This document shows positions 43,279-54,165 of a stretch of DNA of 64,000 bases, piece after piece; the first letter of the stretch is position 1; each line of letters begins with the position of its first letter. Both the position numbers and the translations under genes were made by a program. The DNA comes from CAVTWJ01 sp963849485 (GTDB lineage: Bacteria; Oederibacteriota; Muellerivitia; Muellerivitales; Muellerivitaceae): NCBI GenBank assembly GCA_963849485.1, contig CAWKIF010000071.1:1-64000 (forward strand), given 5' to 3'. The notes below the pieces were generated by a model. It saw only the letters and a list, made by a program, of their open reading frames with translations. It was not told where the DNA came from and searched no databases.

Positions 43279-44199
43279 ATGGCCCGCCCCCTACAGAAAG
43301 TAAAAAACGACCTCATATATTATTCCGCCCGCCTCCTGATCGGGTTCTTGGGTTTCCTGCCTTTCTCCTGGATGAGGCCCTGGGGCCGGGCCTTTGGTTC
43401 CATCCTTTTCAACTTGGCCGGGGGAGAACGCCGCAAGACTCTCGAGAGTCTCCGAACGGCCTATGCCGGAATCCTATCCGAAAGAGAAATCGATCGTCTG
43501 GGAAACTCGGTTTGGAAGGGTGTGGGAAGCAACCTGTTTGAGATCGTCCGCTGGAAGTCCCTCAGCCGGGAACGTATTGTTTCCATGGTGGCGAGGGAAA
43601 GCGGGGTGGAGCATCTGGAGAAGGCCCTTCAAAAGGGGAAGGGGGCCTTGATCCTCACCGCCCACCTGGGAAATTGGGAGCTTTTAGCCGCTTGGCTGGT
43701 CAAGAGGCATCCCACCTCGGCCGTGGCCCAAAAACTTTACGACCCCCGGTTCGACCGTCTGGTCACGGACTTGCGTGAGAATAAAATGGGCGTCCAAATG
43801 ATCAAGCGGGGCATCGCCTTGCGGGCCATCTTGGAGGCCTTGAGAAAGAACTCCCTCTGCATCGCGCTTGTGGATCAGGACACGGGCAATGACGGGGTTT
43901 TTGTTCCCTTCTTTAATAAACAGGCTTGGACCCAATCGGGTTCCGCCCGGATCGCCATGAAAACGGGGGCGGCGCTGGTGCCGGCTTTCATGATCCGCGG
44001 GACGGACGGGAAATTTGAGGCTCATGTGAAACCGGAAATCGAGGTCAAACGCACGGGGGACAACGAACGGGATATTCTGGAAATGGTTCGGCGCTATACC
44101 TCCGTGGTTGAAACCTATATAAGGGCCTACCCGGACCAATGGATGTGGATGCACCAGAGGTGGAAAACCCGGCCGGAAGGGGAAGAAATCCAAAAATAA
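43279..44199 (+). CDS. Lipid A acyltransferase (LpxL/HtrB family)
   Basis: A 306-residue lysophospholipid-type acyltransferase of the LpxL/HtrB/LpxM family, anchored to the inner membrane by an N-terminal hydrophobic stretch (IGFLGFLPFSWMRPWG). The catalytic H-x4-E is in TAHLGNWELL; GVFVPFFNKQAWTQSG and the final DQWMWMHQRWKTRP are family hallmarks. It adds a secondary acyl chain to Kdo-lipid A. It starts at ATG 43279. Its position between kdsC and lptC fits LPS assembly. Confidence 0.92.
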   Translation: MARPLQKVKNDLIYYSARLLIGFLGFLPFSWMRPWGRAFGSILFNLAGGERRKTLESLRTAYAGILSEREIDRLGNSVWKGVGSNLFEIVRWKSLSRERIVSMVARESGVEHLEKALQKGKGALILTAHLGNWELLAAWLVKRHPTSAVAQKLYDPRFDRLVTDLRENKMGVQMIKRGIALRAILEALRKNSLCIALVDQDTGNDGVFVPFFNKQAWTQSGSARIAMKTGAALVPAFMIRGTDGKFEAHVKPEIEVKRTGDNERDILEMVRRYTSVVETYIRAYPDQWMWMHQRWKTRPEGEEIQK

Positions 44200-44331
44200 G
44201 CACCCCTCTTCCGGTCTTGAACTACAAATGGAGTAAATGAATTTTTGCCCCCGGGAAGGGGTGGGACTTAAACTAATAAAAGTCCATCCAGTTGGACGGT
44301 AGCGTCTAAAAGGTGAATCGCGGAGGAAGGT

Positions 44332-44994
44332 TTGGCCAGGAAATACGGGAAATTCTATATAACGGAAGACCCTCTTTTGGAGGTGACCTCCGGCGGCGAC
44401 GATCCCAAAAATATCCGGGCGCTTTGGGTGGTGGGTGTGGCCGTTCTATTCTTGGTCGCGGGATATTTTCTCCTCAATCGCAGTAAAAGCCAGGCACCCA
44501 TGGCGGACGCTTACACCCAAACGAACGATTCACCCGACGCGGTGATCGAGAAATTCCATTTGATTTCCACGGTTCGAGGGGAGAAGCATTGGGAACTTTT
44601 TTCGGACGAGGCCAAGCTTTACCAGAACCAGAAAAACGCCCTGGCGGAAAATATCGACGCGCAATACTTCAAGAATGGAAAGATCGTCTCAACCCTGACC
44701 GCCGACCGGGCGCTCATCAACACCGAAACGAACGCTACCCAGGCCCAGGGCCATGTGGAGCTGGTGGTGGAGAATGGGTCCAAGCTCCTTACTGACAAGC
44801 TCGACTGGAATCCCGATACCGACCAGATCAAGACCTACGATCCTGTCAAAATCTATAAAGGAGGGGATGAGATTACCGCCGTCGGCCTGGTGGCCGATAC
44901 CGAACTCAACAATGTCAAATTCAATAAGGACGTCCACACCCAAGTCAGGGATACCCATGAAATCGAAACTTTTAACCAACCCAAGCAATTTTAA
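44332..44994 (+). CDS. lptC: LPS export protein LptC
   Basis: A 220-residue bitopic inner-membrane protein. The single helix near residues 32-51 (LWVVGVAVLFLVAGYFLL) is followed by a periplasmic beta-jellyroll with LptC pattern (GEKHWELFSDEAKLYQNQKNALAENIDAQYF). It receives LPS from the LptBFG extractor and hands it to LptA. It starts at TTG 44332 behind CGGAGGAAGG. The lptA start lies inside its 3' end. Confidence 0.87.
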   Translation: MARKYGKFYITEDPLLEVTSGGDDPKNIRALWVVGVAVLFLVAGYFLLNRSKSQAPMADAYTQTNDSPDAVIEKFHLISTVRGEKHWELFSDEAKLYQNQKNALAENIDAQYFKNGKIVSTLTADRALINTETNATQAQGHVELVVENGSKLLTDKLDWNPDTDQIKTYDPVKIYKGGDEITAVGLVADTELNNVKFNKDVHTQVRDTHEIETFNQPKQF

Positions 44995-45778
44995 AGGCGC
45001 CGGGGCGAGGGCCGGGATGCTGGCCCTCCTATGCCTCCTGGCCCCCTTGTTTCTAGGCTTTGAAATTGACGAGCATAAAACCGTTACTTCCCGGAAGCCG
45101 GTGAGCATCAGCTCCAACCAGTTGAATTTCGACCGCCTCCGGAGCCTGACCCTCTTCAAGGGCAAGGTCAAGGCGACCCATGGCAAGGTCACCCTGACCT
45201 CGGATGAGCTTCGCGCCATCTCGGACAACCACGAGGCCACCGCCCTGGGCCACATTTTGGTAGTGGACTCGGCCACCGCCATGACCCTTACCTGCGGCAA
45301 CCTGGAATACCAGGACCTGATGGACCTGATGACCGCCCACGACCATCCCCTCATGACGGCTCAGGATGAGAACGGCCTGCCCATTACCATCATTGGCAGA
45401 CAGATGGTTTTGGATTCTGAAAAGAAGACCGTCCAGATCAACCAGGACGTCAGCATCCTTCACGGCGACGGCAAGGCCGAGGCGCAAAAAGCCACTTATC
45501 TATCGCAGGAGGATAAGCTGATCCTGGAGGAAAACCCTAAGATTCAAATGAAAGATGGGGACATGGCGGGCCGCCGGATCATCACCAGTTTCGGGGGGGA
45601 TCGAACGATTATTTGCGAAGGTATGGCGGAAGCGAATTTTTATCCCCAAGGGCAATCTGCGTCCTCTTCTCCCGCGACCGGACTCGCCCCGGGGCCGGCC
45701 ACCCCAGGGGTGGGTAGCACAACGGTACCGAACCCCTCTCCCACCCCCTTCGCGAGGCGGAGAGCGCCCGGCGAGTGA
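44957..45778 (+). CDS. lptA: LptA-like periplasmic LPS transport protein
   Basis: A 273-residue exported protein with an N-terminal signal (GMLALLCLLAPLFLGFEI), an OstA/LptA jellyroll (residues about 45-225; SISSNQLNFDRLRSLTLFKG, ALGHILVVDSATAMTLTCG) and a Pro/Ser/Thr-rich C-terminal tail of about 45 residues not usual in LptA. I choose ATG 44957, which overlaps lptC by 38 bases. LptA bridges LptC to LptD across the periplasm. LptD and LptFG are not in the window. Confidence 0.85.
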   Translation: MKSKLLTNPSNFKGAGARAGMLALLCLLAPLFLGFEIDEHKTVTSRKPVSISSNQLNFDRLRSLTLFKGKVKATHGKVTLTSDELRAISDNHEATALGHILVVDSATAMTLTCGNLEYQDLMDLMTAHDHPLMTAQDENGLPITIIGRQMVLDSEKKTVQINQDVSILHGDGKAEAQKATYLSQEDKLILEENPKIQMKDGDMAGRRIITSFGGDRTIICEGMAEANFYPQGQSASSSPATGLAPGPATPGVGSTTVPNPSPTPFARRRAPGE

Positions 45779-45851
45779 GGTTCTAGAGCTTGGGCGTAAC
45801 ACCGGAACATGTTATAAAGAAGCCTGGGCCAACCATCCCTAAAGGAATATT

Positions 45852-46587
45852 GTGAAAACCCTTCGAACAGACAACCTGGTAAAGTTTTACAGCAAGAAGA
45901 AAGTGGTTGATCACGTTTCTATCGAAGTGCATCAAGGGGAAGTTGTGGGACTCCTGGGACCCAACGGAGCCGGGAAAACCACCACCTTTTACATGACCAC
46001 CGGGTTCATTGCCCCCAACGAGGGGAGGGTTTATTTTGACGAGGAGGGACAGTCCCACGACATCACCCGCCTCCCCATGTACAAACGGGCCCGGATGGGC
46101 ATCGCCTACCTCCCCCAGGAAGCCTCCATTTTCCGCAAACTCACGGTCGAGGAAAACCTGCTGGCCATCCTTGAGCTCACCCCCCTCTCCCGCTCCGACC
46201 GGGAGAAAAAAAAAGGACGAACTCCTGGAGGAACTCAAGGTCACCCACCTATCCAAGCAAAAGGCCTACACCCTCTCGGGGGGGGAAAGGCGCCGGGTGG
46301 AGATCGCCCGGGCCCTGGTGCTTCAGCCTCATTTCATCCTTTTGGACGAGCCCTTTGTCGGCATCGACCCCATCGCAGTGCAGGACATCCAGGGCATCAT
46401 CCGCTTCCTGAAAAAGAAGAAAATCGGCATCCTTATTACTGACCATAACGTGCGGGAAACCCTCTCCATCGTGGACCGGGCTTATATCATGTTTGAGGGG
46501 AGAATTCTCCTCTCTGGGACCGCCGCCAAGCTTGCTTCCAACAAGCAAGCCAAGGAAATTTATCTGGGCGAACGGTTTTCGCTTTAA
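45852..46587 (+). CDS. lptB: LPS export ABC ATPase LptB, frame break at A9
   Basis: An ABC ATPase of about 245 residues powering LPS extraction. Walker A is GPNGAGKTTTF, Q-loop LPQEASIFRKL, signature LSGGERRRVEIARAL, Walker B FILLDEPFVGIDP, H-loop DHNVRETL, all as in LptB. The reading frame breaks at nine A's (46206-46214). Deleting one A reads EKKKDELLEELKVTHL straight through. An A9 tract can arise from sequencing error or be bypassed by transcriptional slippage. It starts at GTG 45852, close after lptA. Confidence 0.92.
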
Positions 46588-46678
46588 TAAGGAAACCTTT
46601 CCTCCAACTCGAGGATAGGAAAACCTCTTTTTTAACGGTTGTTATGAATTGAATTGATCACCCATAAGGCAGAGATCC

Positions 46679-47287
46679 ATTAAAAAGACGATTAAAAAGA
46701 AAAAAGGTATCAAAGCCTGGGTTGACCGAATCTTGGCCCCTCTCGGGTCGATGTTATCCCTCCTTCATGTCGGCCCCAACACCATAACCTTTGTGGGTGT
46801 GATCGTCACCGGCATGGTCCCGGTGGAGATGGTGAAGGGCGATTGGCCGGGGGCGGGCTTGTGGCTTTTGGCGGCTGGTTTCTTTGACCTCCTGGACGGG
46901 GCCCTTGCCCGTCATCTCAAGGCCCAGACGGTCTTTGGGGCCTTTTGGGATTCCACCCTGGACCGGCTGTCTGAATCCTTAGTTTTTGCCGGTTTTCTCT
47001 TGTATTATTACCAGCAGCAGCAAATGGGTCTTTTTCTGGCGGCCTTCGCGGTTTCAACCATTTCGCTCCTGGTTTCCTATACCCGGGCCCGGGCGGAAGG
47101 GTTGGGCATTGATTGCGAGGTAGGCTGGTTGACCCGGCCTGGCAGGGTCCTGATTCTAGCTTTTGGGTTTTTGGCTTCCTTGCCGACGGCAGCCCTTCTT
47201 CTGGTGGGGGGGCTCACCCTGGTGACGGTGATCCAGCGGGTGGATTGGGTGTATCGCAATTCTCCCAAGACCAGCCAACGAGGGTAA
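46679..47287 (+). CDS. CDP-alcohol phosphatidyltransferase (likely PI-phosphate synthase)
   Basis: About 202 residues, polytopic. The catalytic signature DGALARHLKAQTVFGAFWD with STLD matches DGx2ARx8Gx3Dx3D. It joins a CDP-diacylglycerol lipid to an alcohol. Because the inositol-phosphate synthase gene follows after 22 bases, inositol 1-phosphate is the likely acceptor, giving phosphatidylinositol phosphate. The coding pattern clearly extends upstream of TTG 46733 into a basic stretch (KKTIKKKKGIKAWVDRI). No ATG precedes it in frame, so ATT 46679 is a tentative start; a lost base further upstream is possible. Confidence 0.87.
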   Translation: MKKTIKKKKGIKAWVDRILAPLGSMLSLLHVGPNTITFVGVIVTGMVPVEMVKGDWPGAGLWLLAAGFFDLLDGALARHLKAQTVFGAFWDSTLDRLSESLVFAGFLLYYYQQQQMGLFLAAFAVSTISLLVSYTRARAEGLGIDCEVGWLTRPGRVLILAFGFLASLPTAALLLVGGLTLVTVIQRVDWVYRNSPKTSQRG

Positions 47288-47309
47288 TTCATGGAGGAGT
47301 TTGACGATC

Positions 47310-48410
47310 ATGCCTAAGATTCGAGTCGCTTTAGTGGGAGTGGGTTGTTGCGCTTCCTCGCTGGTTCAGGGCGTACGTTACTACCGGGACGCCGAGGAGG
47401 ATGGCTTCGTGCCGGGACTGATGCATGTGCGCTTGGGGCCCTACCACGTGAGCGATCTTGAATTTGTTTGCGCCTTTGACGTTGATTCCAACAAGGTTGG
47501 CAAGGACCTGTCGGAGGCTATTTTCACGCCGATTAACAACACGATTAAGTTTTCTGACGTGCCCCTTTCAGGGGTGAAGGTCGACCGGGGCCCGACGATG
47601 GATGGGTTGGGCAAGTATTACCGGGAGACCGTGACCGAGTCCCCTGAGAAGCCCGTGGACGTCGCCAGGATTTTGAAGGAAACGCGCGCGGAGGTGCTGG
47701 TCAACTACCTGCCCGTGGGCAGCGAGGAGGCCACCCGTTTTTATATGGCCGAGGCCATGAAGGCGGGGGTGGGCGTGGTCAACTGCATGCCGGTTTTCAT
47801 CGCCTCCAACCCCGGCTGGGCGAAAAAGTTCGCCGACGCCGGGCTTCCCGTGTTGGGGGACGATATCAAGGCCCAAGTGGGCGCGACGATCACCCACCGG
47901 ATCCTGTCCAAAATGTTTTCCGATAGGGGAGTCATCCTTGACCGCACCAGCCAATTGAATTTCGGCGGGAATATGGATTTCAAGAACATGCTGGAACGGG
48001 AGCGGCTGGAATCCAAGAAAATCTCAAAAACCGGGGCGGTGGTGAGCCAGCTTTCCCATCCGATCAAACCGGAGAACATCTATATCGGGCCATCGGATTA
48101 CGTACCCTGGCTGCAGGACCGCAAATGGGCCCATATCCGGCTGGAGGGAAGGGAGTTCGGCGATGTGCCCGTTTCTATCGAGCTCAAGTTGGAAGTATGG
48201 GATTCACCGAATAGCGCAGGGGTGGGTATTGACGCCATCCGCTGCTGCAAACTGGCGATGGATCACAAGCTGTCTGGATCCATCGAGGGTCCTTCGTCCT
48301 ACTTCTTTAAAACCCCGCCGGTCCAATATTCAGACTCGGAAGCCTATGAACTGGTAGAAAATTTTATCGCCCAATACGGAAAGTCGGGGCATCCTGCGAA
48401 GGTGGTTTAA
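47310..48410 (+). CDS. ino1: Inositol-3-phosphate synthase
   Basis: A 366-residue myo-inositol phosphate synthase of the shorter archaeal/bacterial type. It has the N-terminal NAD-binding VALVGVGCCASSLVQGV, and GDDIKAQVGATITHR followed by LDRTSQLNFGGNMDF, the catalytic and tetramerisation signatures. It makes L-myo-inositol 1-phosphate from glucose 6-phosphate via an NAD redox cycle. ATG 47310 has GGAGGAG at ideal spacing; a TTG at 47301 is too close. It supplies the neighbouring phosphatidyltransferase. Confidence 0.95.
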   Translation: MPKIRVALVGVGCCASSLVQGVRYYRDAEEDGFVPGLMHVRLGPYHVSDLEFVCAFDVDSNKVGKDLSEAIFTPINNTIKFSDVPLSGVKVDRGPTMDGLGKYYRETVTESPEKPVDVARILKETRAEVLVNYLPVGSEEATRFYMAEAMKAGVGVVNCMPVFIASNPGWAKKFADAGLPVLGDDIKAQVGATITHRILSKMFSDRGVILDRTSQLNFGGNMDFKNMLERERLESKKISKTGAVVSQLSHPIKPENIYIGPSDYVPWLQDRKWAHIRLEGREFGDVPVSIELKLEVWDSPNSAGVGIDAIRCCKLAMDHKLSGSIEGPSSYFFKTPPVQYSDSEAYELVENFIAQYGKSGHPAKVV

Positions 48411-48597
48411 AGGATCCTCGCCTCTTTTTTCTCACCGGAAGTAATCTATCCCTAAAAATGATTTATAAGGTAAGCGTGGTAACGCACCCCTGAAGAAGAG
48501 GGGGGCAAATGTTTAGGGAAACAACCAAAGAAAGGCTGTTTTTAGGGATCGAACGATGCCCGAAATCTTTTCTTAGATGTTTCGTTGAGGGATGTTA

Positions 48598-49239
48598 ATT
48601 TGCTGTCCAAATGAGATTGTCGAGAGTAATTGATTCTCCGAGAACAGTGGTAATCCAGTTGATCTGAAATGGAATATCGATCGGTACTCCCCCTAAATAA
48701 GCACTTCCAATTGAGGTGGTAAATGAGGTAATCGGTATGGAAATATGAGTGAAGGTTGTGTTGCTGAGGTTATTGAGGGTCGGGGGTGGAAAAGCGTATG
48801 CCCAACTGTCACTTAACGTCGAGTTCCAAAAAGAAATTGTTACGGCGCTATAATTGACGGCAGGCTGGCCCAGTTGGATGTCGAATTGTAGATGTCCTGA
48901 GTAATAAGAGGATGGAAGCACCGCGACAGTAGACGTAATTTTGTAAATACCGCAGAAATTAACCGGTGAAACCTGCGGTAAATAGAGGACGTTGGAATCA
49001 CCAGAGATTGGGTCAGGTCCGGTTATAGTGGCCGGTGTGACGGGGCAATTGGGGGGGGACTGAGGCGTTAAAGCATTGCCAAACCAACTGCATGGGGAGC
49101 CATTACTCCATATAACCTGGGGAGCCGGTACGGGAGGGTATGCTATTTCAGGGTTGGGTACCCGAGTGCAGCCTTCAAAATAATGGAATGATGCCACCGT
49201 TAACACAAGTGCAATACCTGATAAGGTTTTCAATTTCAT
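48598..49239 (-). CDS. Putative lipoprotein of unknown function
   Basis: A 213-residue exported protein with signal peptide MKLKTLSGIALVLTVASFHY and a lipobox-like FEGC (Cys24). The mature part is rich in Pro, Ser, Thr and aromatic residues, in an all-beta pattern like carbohydrate-binding or jellyroll modules (GHLQFDIQLGQPAVNYSAVTIS...). It resembles the beta-rich module that follows the catalytic domain of the cellulase encoded next on the other strand. No family is certain. Confidence 0.65.
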
Positions 49240-49618
49240 GTTTTCTCCGAGTTAAAAAGCCGTTTAAGGTGGATGTATTATAAGTTTGTTTCTCTTTTAT
49301 TAAACGGGGAATTTCTATAACGAGGTCGAACTGATTATGAGTGAAAAGGTGGTATTTCAGACCCTTTTCGTTCTTGGAAAAGCTAGAATAAAAGTTGAGT
49401 CCAAGTTTTTGATGAGTAGTTCGCGATTGTGAGAAATAAAAAGAAAAGCATTAAATGAAGTATTATATGGATTTTTGGTAATCGTGTTGGTTGCTCGTTA
49501 AATTAAGCGGTCACATATTTTCATGTACTGTCCCATAATTTAATTATTTTGAGATAGAATTACAAAGTTCTTCCAAAGGGGATGGAAGATGTTCGTTTGA
49601 AATTATTTGGAGGCTCTT
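49240..49618. other. Divergent AT-rich intergenic region
   Basis: About 380 bases between the lipoprotein (-) and cellulase (+) genes. It must hold both promoters. TAGAAT at 49554 could be a -10 element for the cellulase, but no matching -35 is clear. No hairpin or riboswitch recognised. Confidence 0.4.
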
Positions 49619-52600
49619 TTGAAAGTGTCATCTTTTAACCGTTCCCTAGCTCAAATCAATTTTCTATCTTGTGGCCCTAAGAGATTCTTGCGGCATTCAT
49701 TGTCCTTTTTTGTTCCTTTATCAATCCTTTCTCTTTTGTTATCCCTCCAGACCGCCTTTGCCGCTCCCCCTCAGCTTAAAATTAAAGGCGCCTACATCAC
49801 CAACGCTAGTAGTGGCTGTACGGTTCGTTTAAGAGGAGTCGATATTGATGGGCTTCAGTATGGGGTTGACAACGCGGCCACTGGCGGAATTACGGCCACA
49901 GCTGCCTACGCCATATCCAACTGGAAATGCAATGTTATTCGCCTGCCCTTGAATCAAGACCGTTGGTTTTTATATCCCGTCAGTTACCGGGACATGGTTG
50001 ACCAAGTGATCAAGGTGTGTTCCCAGAATAATTGTTACGTCATTCTGGACCTGCATTTTTCCGGAACTTCCTCCTCTGCGACTACCCCGCCCTACGGCGC
50101 GGGTTGGGGAACAGCTACCGCCCAACAGCCAATGGCCGACATGAACGCTGTCACGTTTTGGAGCAGTGTGGCTTCCCGCTACGCGAACAACACTGCCGTT
50201 ATGTTTGATCTTTACAATGAGCCGTATAGTATTTCCAATTCGATCTGGTATAGCGGGGGTTCGACGGGGTCATTCAATACTCCCGGGATGAACACATTAT
50301 TAAACACGGTAAGAGGTGCGCCTGCTAACGCGAACAATATCGTTATTGCTGGGGGACTTTCCTATTGCAATGATTTAGCCACTATTTTGAACAACGGTTA
50401 CGGCCTGACAGATACCGGATCGGGGTGGGGAATTCTTTATGATTCCCACATCTATTCGAACAATGGGAACCAGACTGTTAATGTCTCTCTCACTACTTAC
50501 CCCGTTTTCGTGGGCGAGTTCGGGCCTTGCGCAACATGTGGAAACGACGGCGGAGCATTCGACAATACTTTTATACCCTATCTTAATACCAACAATTTAA
50601 GTTGGACCGCTTGGACCATGGATATCCCTCCCGACGATCCATCCCTAATCAACGATTGGACCTACGCAACCACATCTTTTCACGGAGCGCCCGTTGTAAG
50701 TTCATTAACGGGCACGGCCAACCCGGCCTGTGACACCGCTTTGGGAGGACCGACGTATACACCCACGCCGGTCCCTACTCAGGGTGGTTGTTTTATGCTC
50801 ACCAATTTTACGACGGCCGCCACCTATCCTTATGCCAATGCCACTAACACCTTGAATGGTGGATGGTCCGCTTACGATTGGACCAGTTTAGGGAGCGGTT
50901 CGCCTGTCACGCCCGCTTTGTCGTACGTTAGTTGTCCCGCTACCAATATGTATTGTCCCGCCATATTGAATAATTCTATAGCCGGTCCTAATGGGGAAAC
51001 CTATTCAGCTTTCGTCAGCGGTGGTTACTCGTCAAACGGCGCAACCGTCAACGGTAACGTTGAATACGCGGGATTCGGACTACAGACGGATACGACAGTG
51101 GGTTATACCAATCTGAGTTGGGTGACAAACTTCTCGTTCTATATCCGCTCCTCAGTGGCACCAGTAACACTTCGGTTCCAGATGAATAGTCCCCAGATCA
51201 ACCAGGAACCAATCACATGGCAGGGTCAATCTTTGACCTGCGGGGGGAAATGGAAACCAATATGGTTTCAATTTTGTTATATCCCAGGCCAATACATGGA
51301 TTCTTTATTCCATGCCCATGGCGGGGATGGAGTTCCAAGACTGGTGCGGCGGATCGGGTGATTGCGCCCCCCACAATAGCGGGGGCACAACCGTTACCCA
51401 AGCCATGGCTTTAACCCAGGTGGTAGCGCTCCAATGGGAAACCCAGGATGGTCCGACAACCTGTAGTTTATGGATTAATGATGTCTGTCTTTCGGGGACA
51501 GCTCCGATTACTCCTACTCCCTCGGCGGTCGCTTCTACGCCCACATTCACTCCGACTTTAACACCCTCCCTCACGCCGACAAGATCCTTTACTCCTACCC
51601 CCTCGTCCACCCAAAGCGTCACCCGTACGGCGACTATAGGCAGTACCTCGACTTCTACGAGTAGCCCAACCAGTTCTCCTACAGCCACATCCACTCGTAC
51701 GGCGACAGTGGGAAATACTTTGACCTATACCAGTAGTCCGACCAATTCACCTACGGCCACATCGACTTCTTCTCGTACCAATACACCAACCTTCACTTTG
51801 ACAGTGACCCCCACCACGACTAATTCTAGCACTCCGACCGCGACCGCATCCCAAACCCGAACGTTAACATTTACCTTTACTCCCACCTCCACAGCGACTA
51901 CGCAATTTACTATAACAAACACGAATACACCACCGGCGTCGTCTACTTCTACTGCGACAGGAACCAATTCTCCGACCCGAACCTATACATCAACCGCCAC
52001 AACCACCTCGAGCTCCACAACCACTCCGACAGGATCTCCGACTAATACTTCCACCACCACACGGACCGTAACCGCGACGAATACTTACACATCTACCGCG
52101 ACCGGTACCCCGACTTGGACGGGTTCGCCTACGGCGACGGTGCAATTTAGCCCGACGATTACCTTGACGCCTACATCCACCTATACTCCCACCGCCACCG
52201 CCACACGCACAGCATCTTCAACGCCCACGAATACCTCCACAACGACGTTTACGTCTACGACGACTTCGACTCCCACTTCGACTTCTTCCTTGACGCCGAC
52301 CTTTACAATCACCGCCACTCGTACAGCGACTTCCACCAACACCCACACCTCTACGGTGACCGGAACTCCTACTTGGACGGGAACCCCGACTTGGACAGGA
52401 ACTCCGACCCAAACCTTCTTGTATAGCCCCACTATCACCTTGACTCCGACCATCACCCTTTCGCCGACGGTGACTGTTTCCTTCACCCCGACGAATACAG
52501 CTACTCATACGGGTACTTGGACCTCCACTTCCACAAACACCTGGACGGAGACCTCTACTCACACCGCAACCTTGACACCAACCTTGACTCCCACCCGGAC

Positions 52601-54044
52601 ACCGACCTTTACTTCGACTCAGACGTGGACCTCTACTGGGACAAACACGCCGACGGTGACAAACACGGTGACCTTGACGAATACGGTCACCGGAACCAAC
52701 ACCCAAACGCCGCCTTATACATACACCGTGACTTATACCCCGACGGTGACCAGCAGTCCGACGAATACCTTATCGCCGACATCCACAGGTACGGCAACCT
52801 TTACGGGCACTCCCACAGATACCACCACGGCGACTGAGACAGGCACGAGAACCCTTACGTCGACGATAACCGATACCCTGACATATACGGCGACGCTTAC
52901 TAACACGAAGACTGCTACAGAAACTTCCACTCCGACGAATTCCATGACACCGACTTCTACATGGACCTGGACAGTGACTGGTACTCCGACTTCTACAGCG
53001 ACTAACACTTTTACCTCAACGATAACCAATACCCATACAGCCACGAGTACGTCGACGGTGACTTCTTCCGTCACTCATACTGTAACTACTACTTTTACAG
53101 CGACTTCTACGGCTTCCAGCACCCCAACTTTTACTTCGACAGTTACGACAACGGCAACGGTCACATCCACGCCCACTTCTTCTTCCCTGAATTTGGGCTC
53201 GGGTTCGACTGGAACGCTCAACGCTCAATCGGGTGTCAGTATCGTGGCTTTGCAGGACAGTCTGAGCACCCAGGGCCAAGGTGGCATAACCCTGAGCCAG
53301 ATGACGATTAGCGATGCGGGCGGTATTAACAACGGGGACGCCACCGTGAGCGTGGTCATCAATGGAATCACGATTCAATCTGACGTTGCATTCATTTCCA
53401 ATACAGCTACGATCAACTTGAATAACTATCCCTTGCTTTCGTCACAGACCCTTCAGATTTATTTGAATTTCACAAATTCAGCGCAAGGAACCTATCCGGT
53501 AACCATTACTTCCCTGACAGGCTTTAGCGGGGACAACGGAGGACAGCCGGTTACCGCTACTCCGCTCCCGGTTTCCGGTTACACGGTGAATTGCCAGCCG
53601 CCTACACCAACTCCGGCCAACACTTCGACTTACACATGGACACCGACTACTACCAATACCCCGACATATACTGCGACCATTACCGCTACTCCCACGGCCA
53701 CCTTTACATCTACGGTCACGGCTAGTGGAACCATTACAGCTACCTTTACGAATACACCTGTTGCTCTGGCCGTACCGGTTGTTTACCCCAATCCGGTGGA
53801 CGGAACGAGCCAGGTTTCCATCCGTCCGCCAGTTTATTCGGGAAATACGGTTAAGCTTGAGATCTACACAGTGGCATTCCGTAAAGTATTTGGCCAGACC
53901 TATCCCTATTCCTATGGAACCGATATCCATTTGAACGCACCGATTACTGATAGTTGGAACAATCCATTGGCGAGTGGTGTTTATTACGTGGTGGTGACCA
54001 CCAATAAAGGTCGATCCATCGGTAAAATGCTCATCCTGCGTTGA
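49619..54044 (+). CDS. Secreted GH5 cellulase with giant Thr/Ser/Pro linker, frameshifted
   Basis: About 1475 residues after joining two frames. In order: signal sequence with hydrophobic SFFVPLSILSLLLSLQTAFA; GH5 (beta/alpha)8 domain to about residue 370, with acid/base E201 in LYNEP and nucleophile E300 in FVGEFGP; a jellyroll module from about 395 to 620 (CFMLTNFTTAATYPYANATN). A linker of over 500 residues made almost only of Thr, Ser and Pro follows, then a cohesin-like beta module (53.2-53.6 kb). Last is a C-terminal FlgD/Por-type module ending YVVVTTNKGRSIGKMLILR. The frames meet near 51308-51315; one extra base explains it. It starts at TTG 49619 with GGAGG at 49609. It hydrolyses beta-1,4-glucans outside the cell. 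Confidence 0.85.
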
Positions 54045-54165
54045 TTTCTGGTGTTTACAGCCAGGATGGATCTCTCAAAGCACTCCTTTTTTCCCTCTCT
54101 TTACAAACTATTTGAAATAACGGTCATTGTTTAAGTTCAAACCCTAATTTTAGATGGGCGCTTGA

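Noticed and set aside
44202..44265. Terminator or attenuator before lptC
   Set aside because: CACCCCTCTTCC and GGAAGGGGTG can pair, but the loop is long and no T-tract follows.
51725..53074. Minus-strand Val/Gly-rich proteins opposite the cellulase linker
   Set aside because: They are complements of the Thr/Ser/Pro repeat codons and have no ribosome-binding sites.
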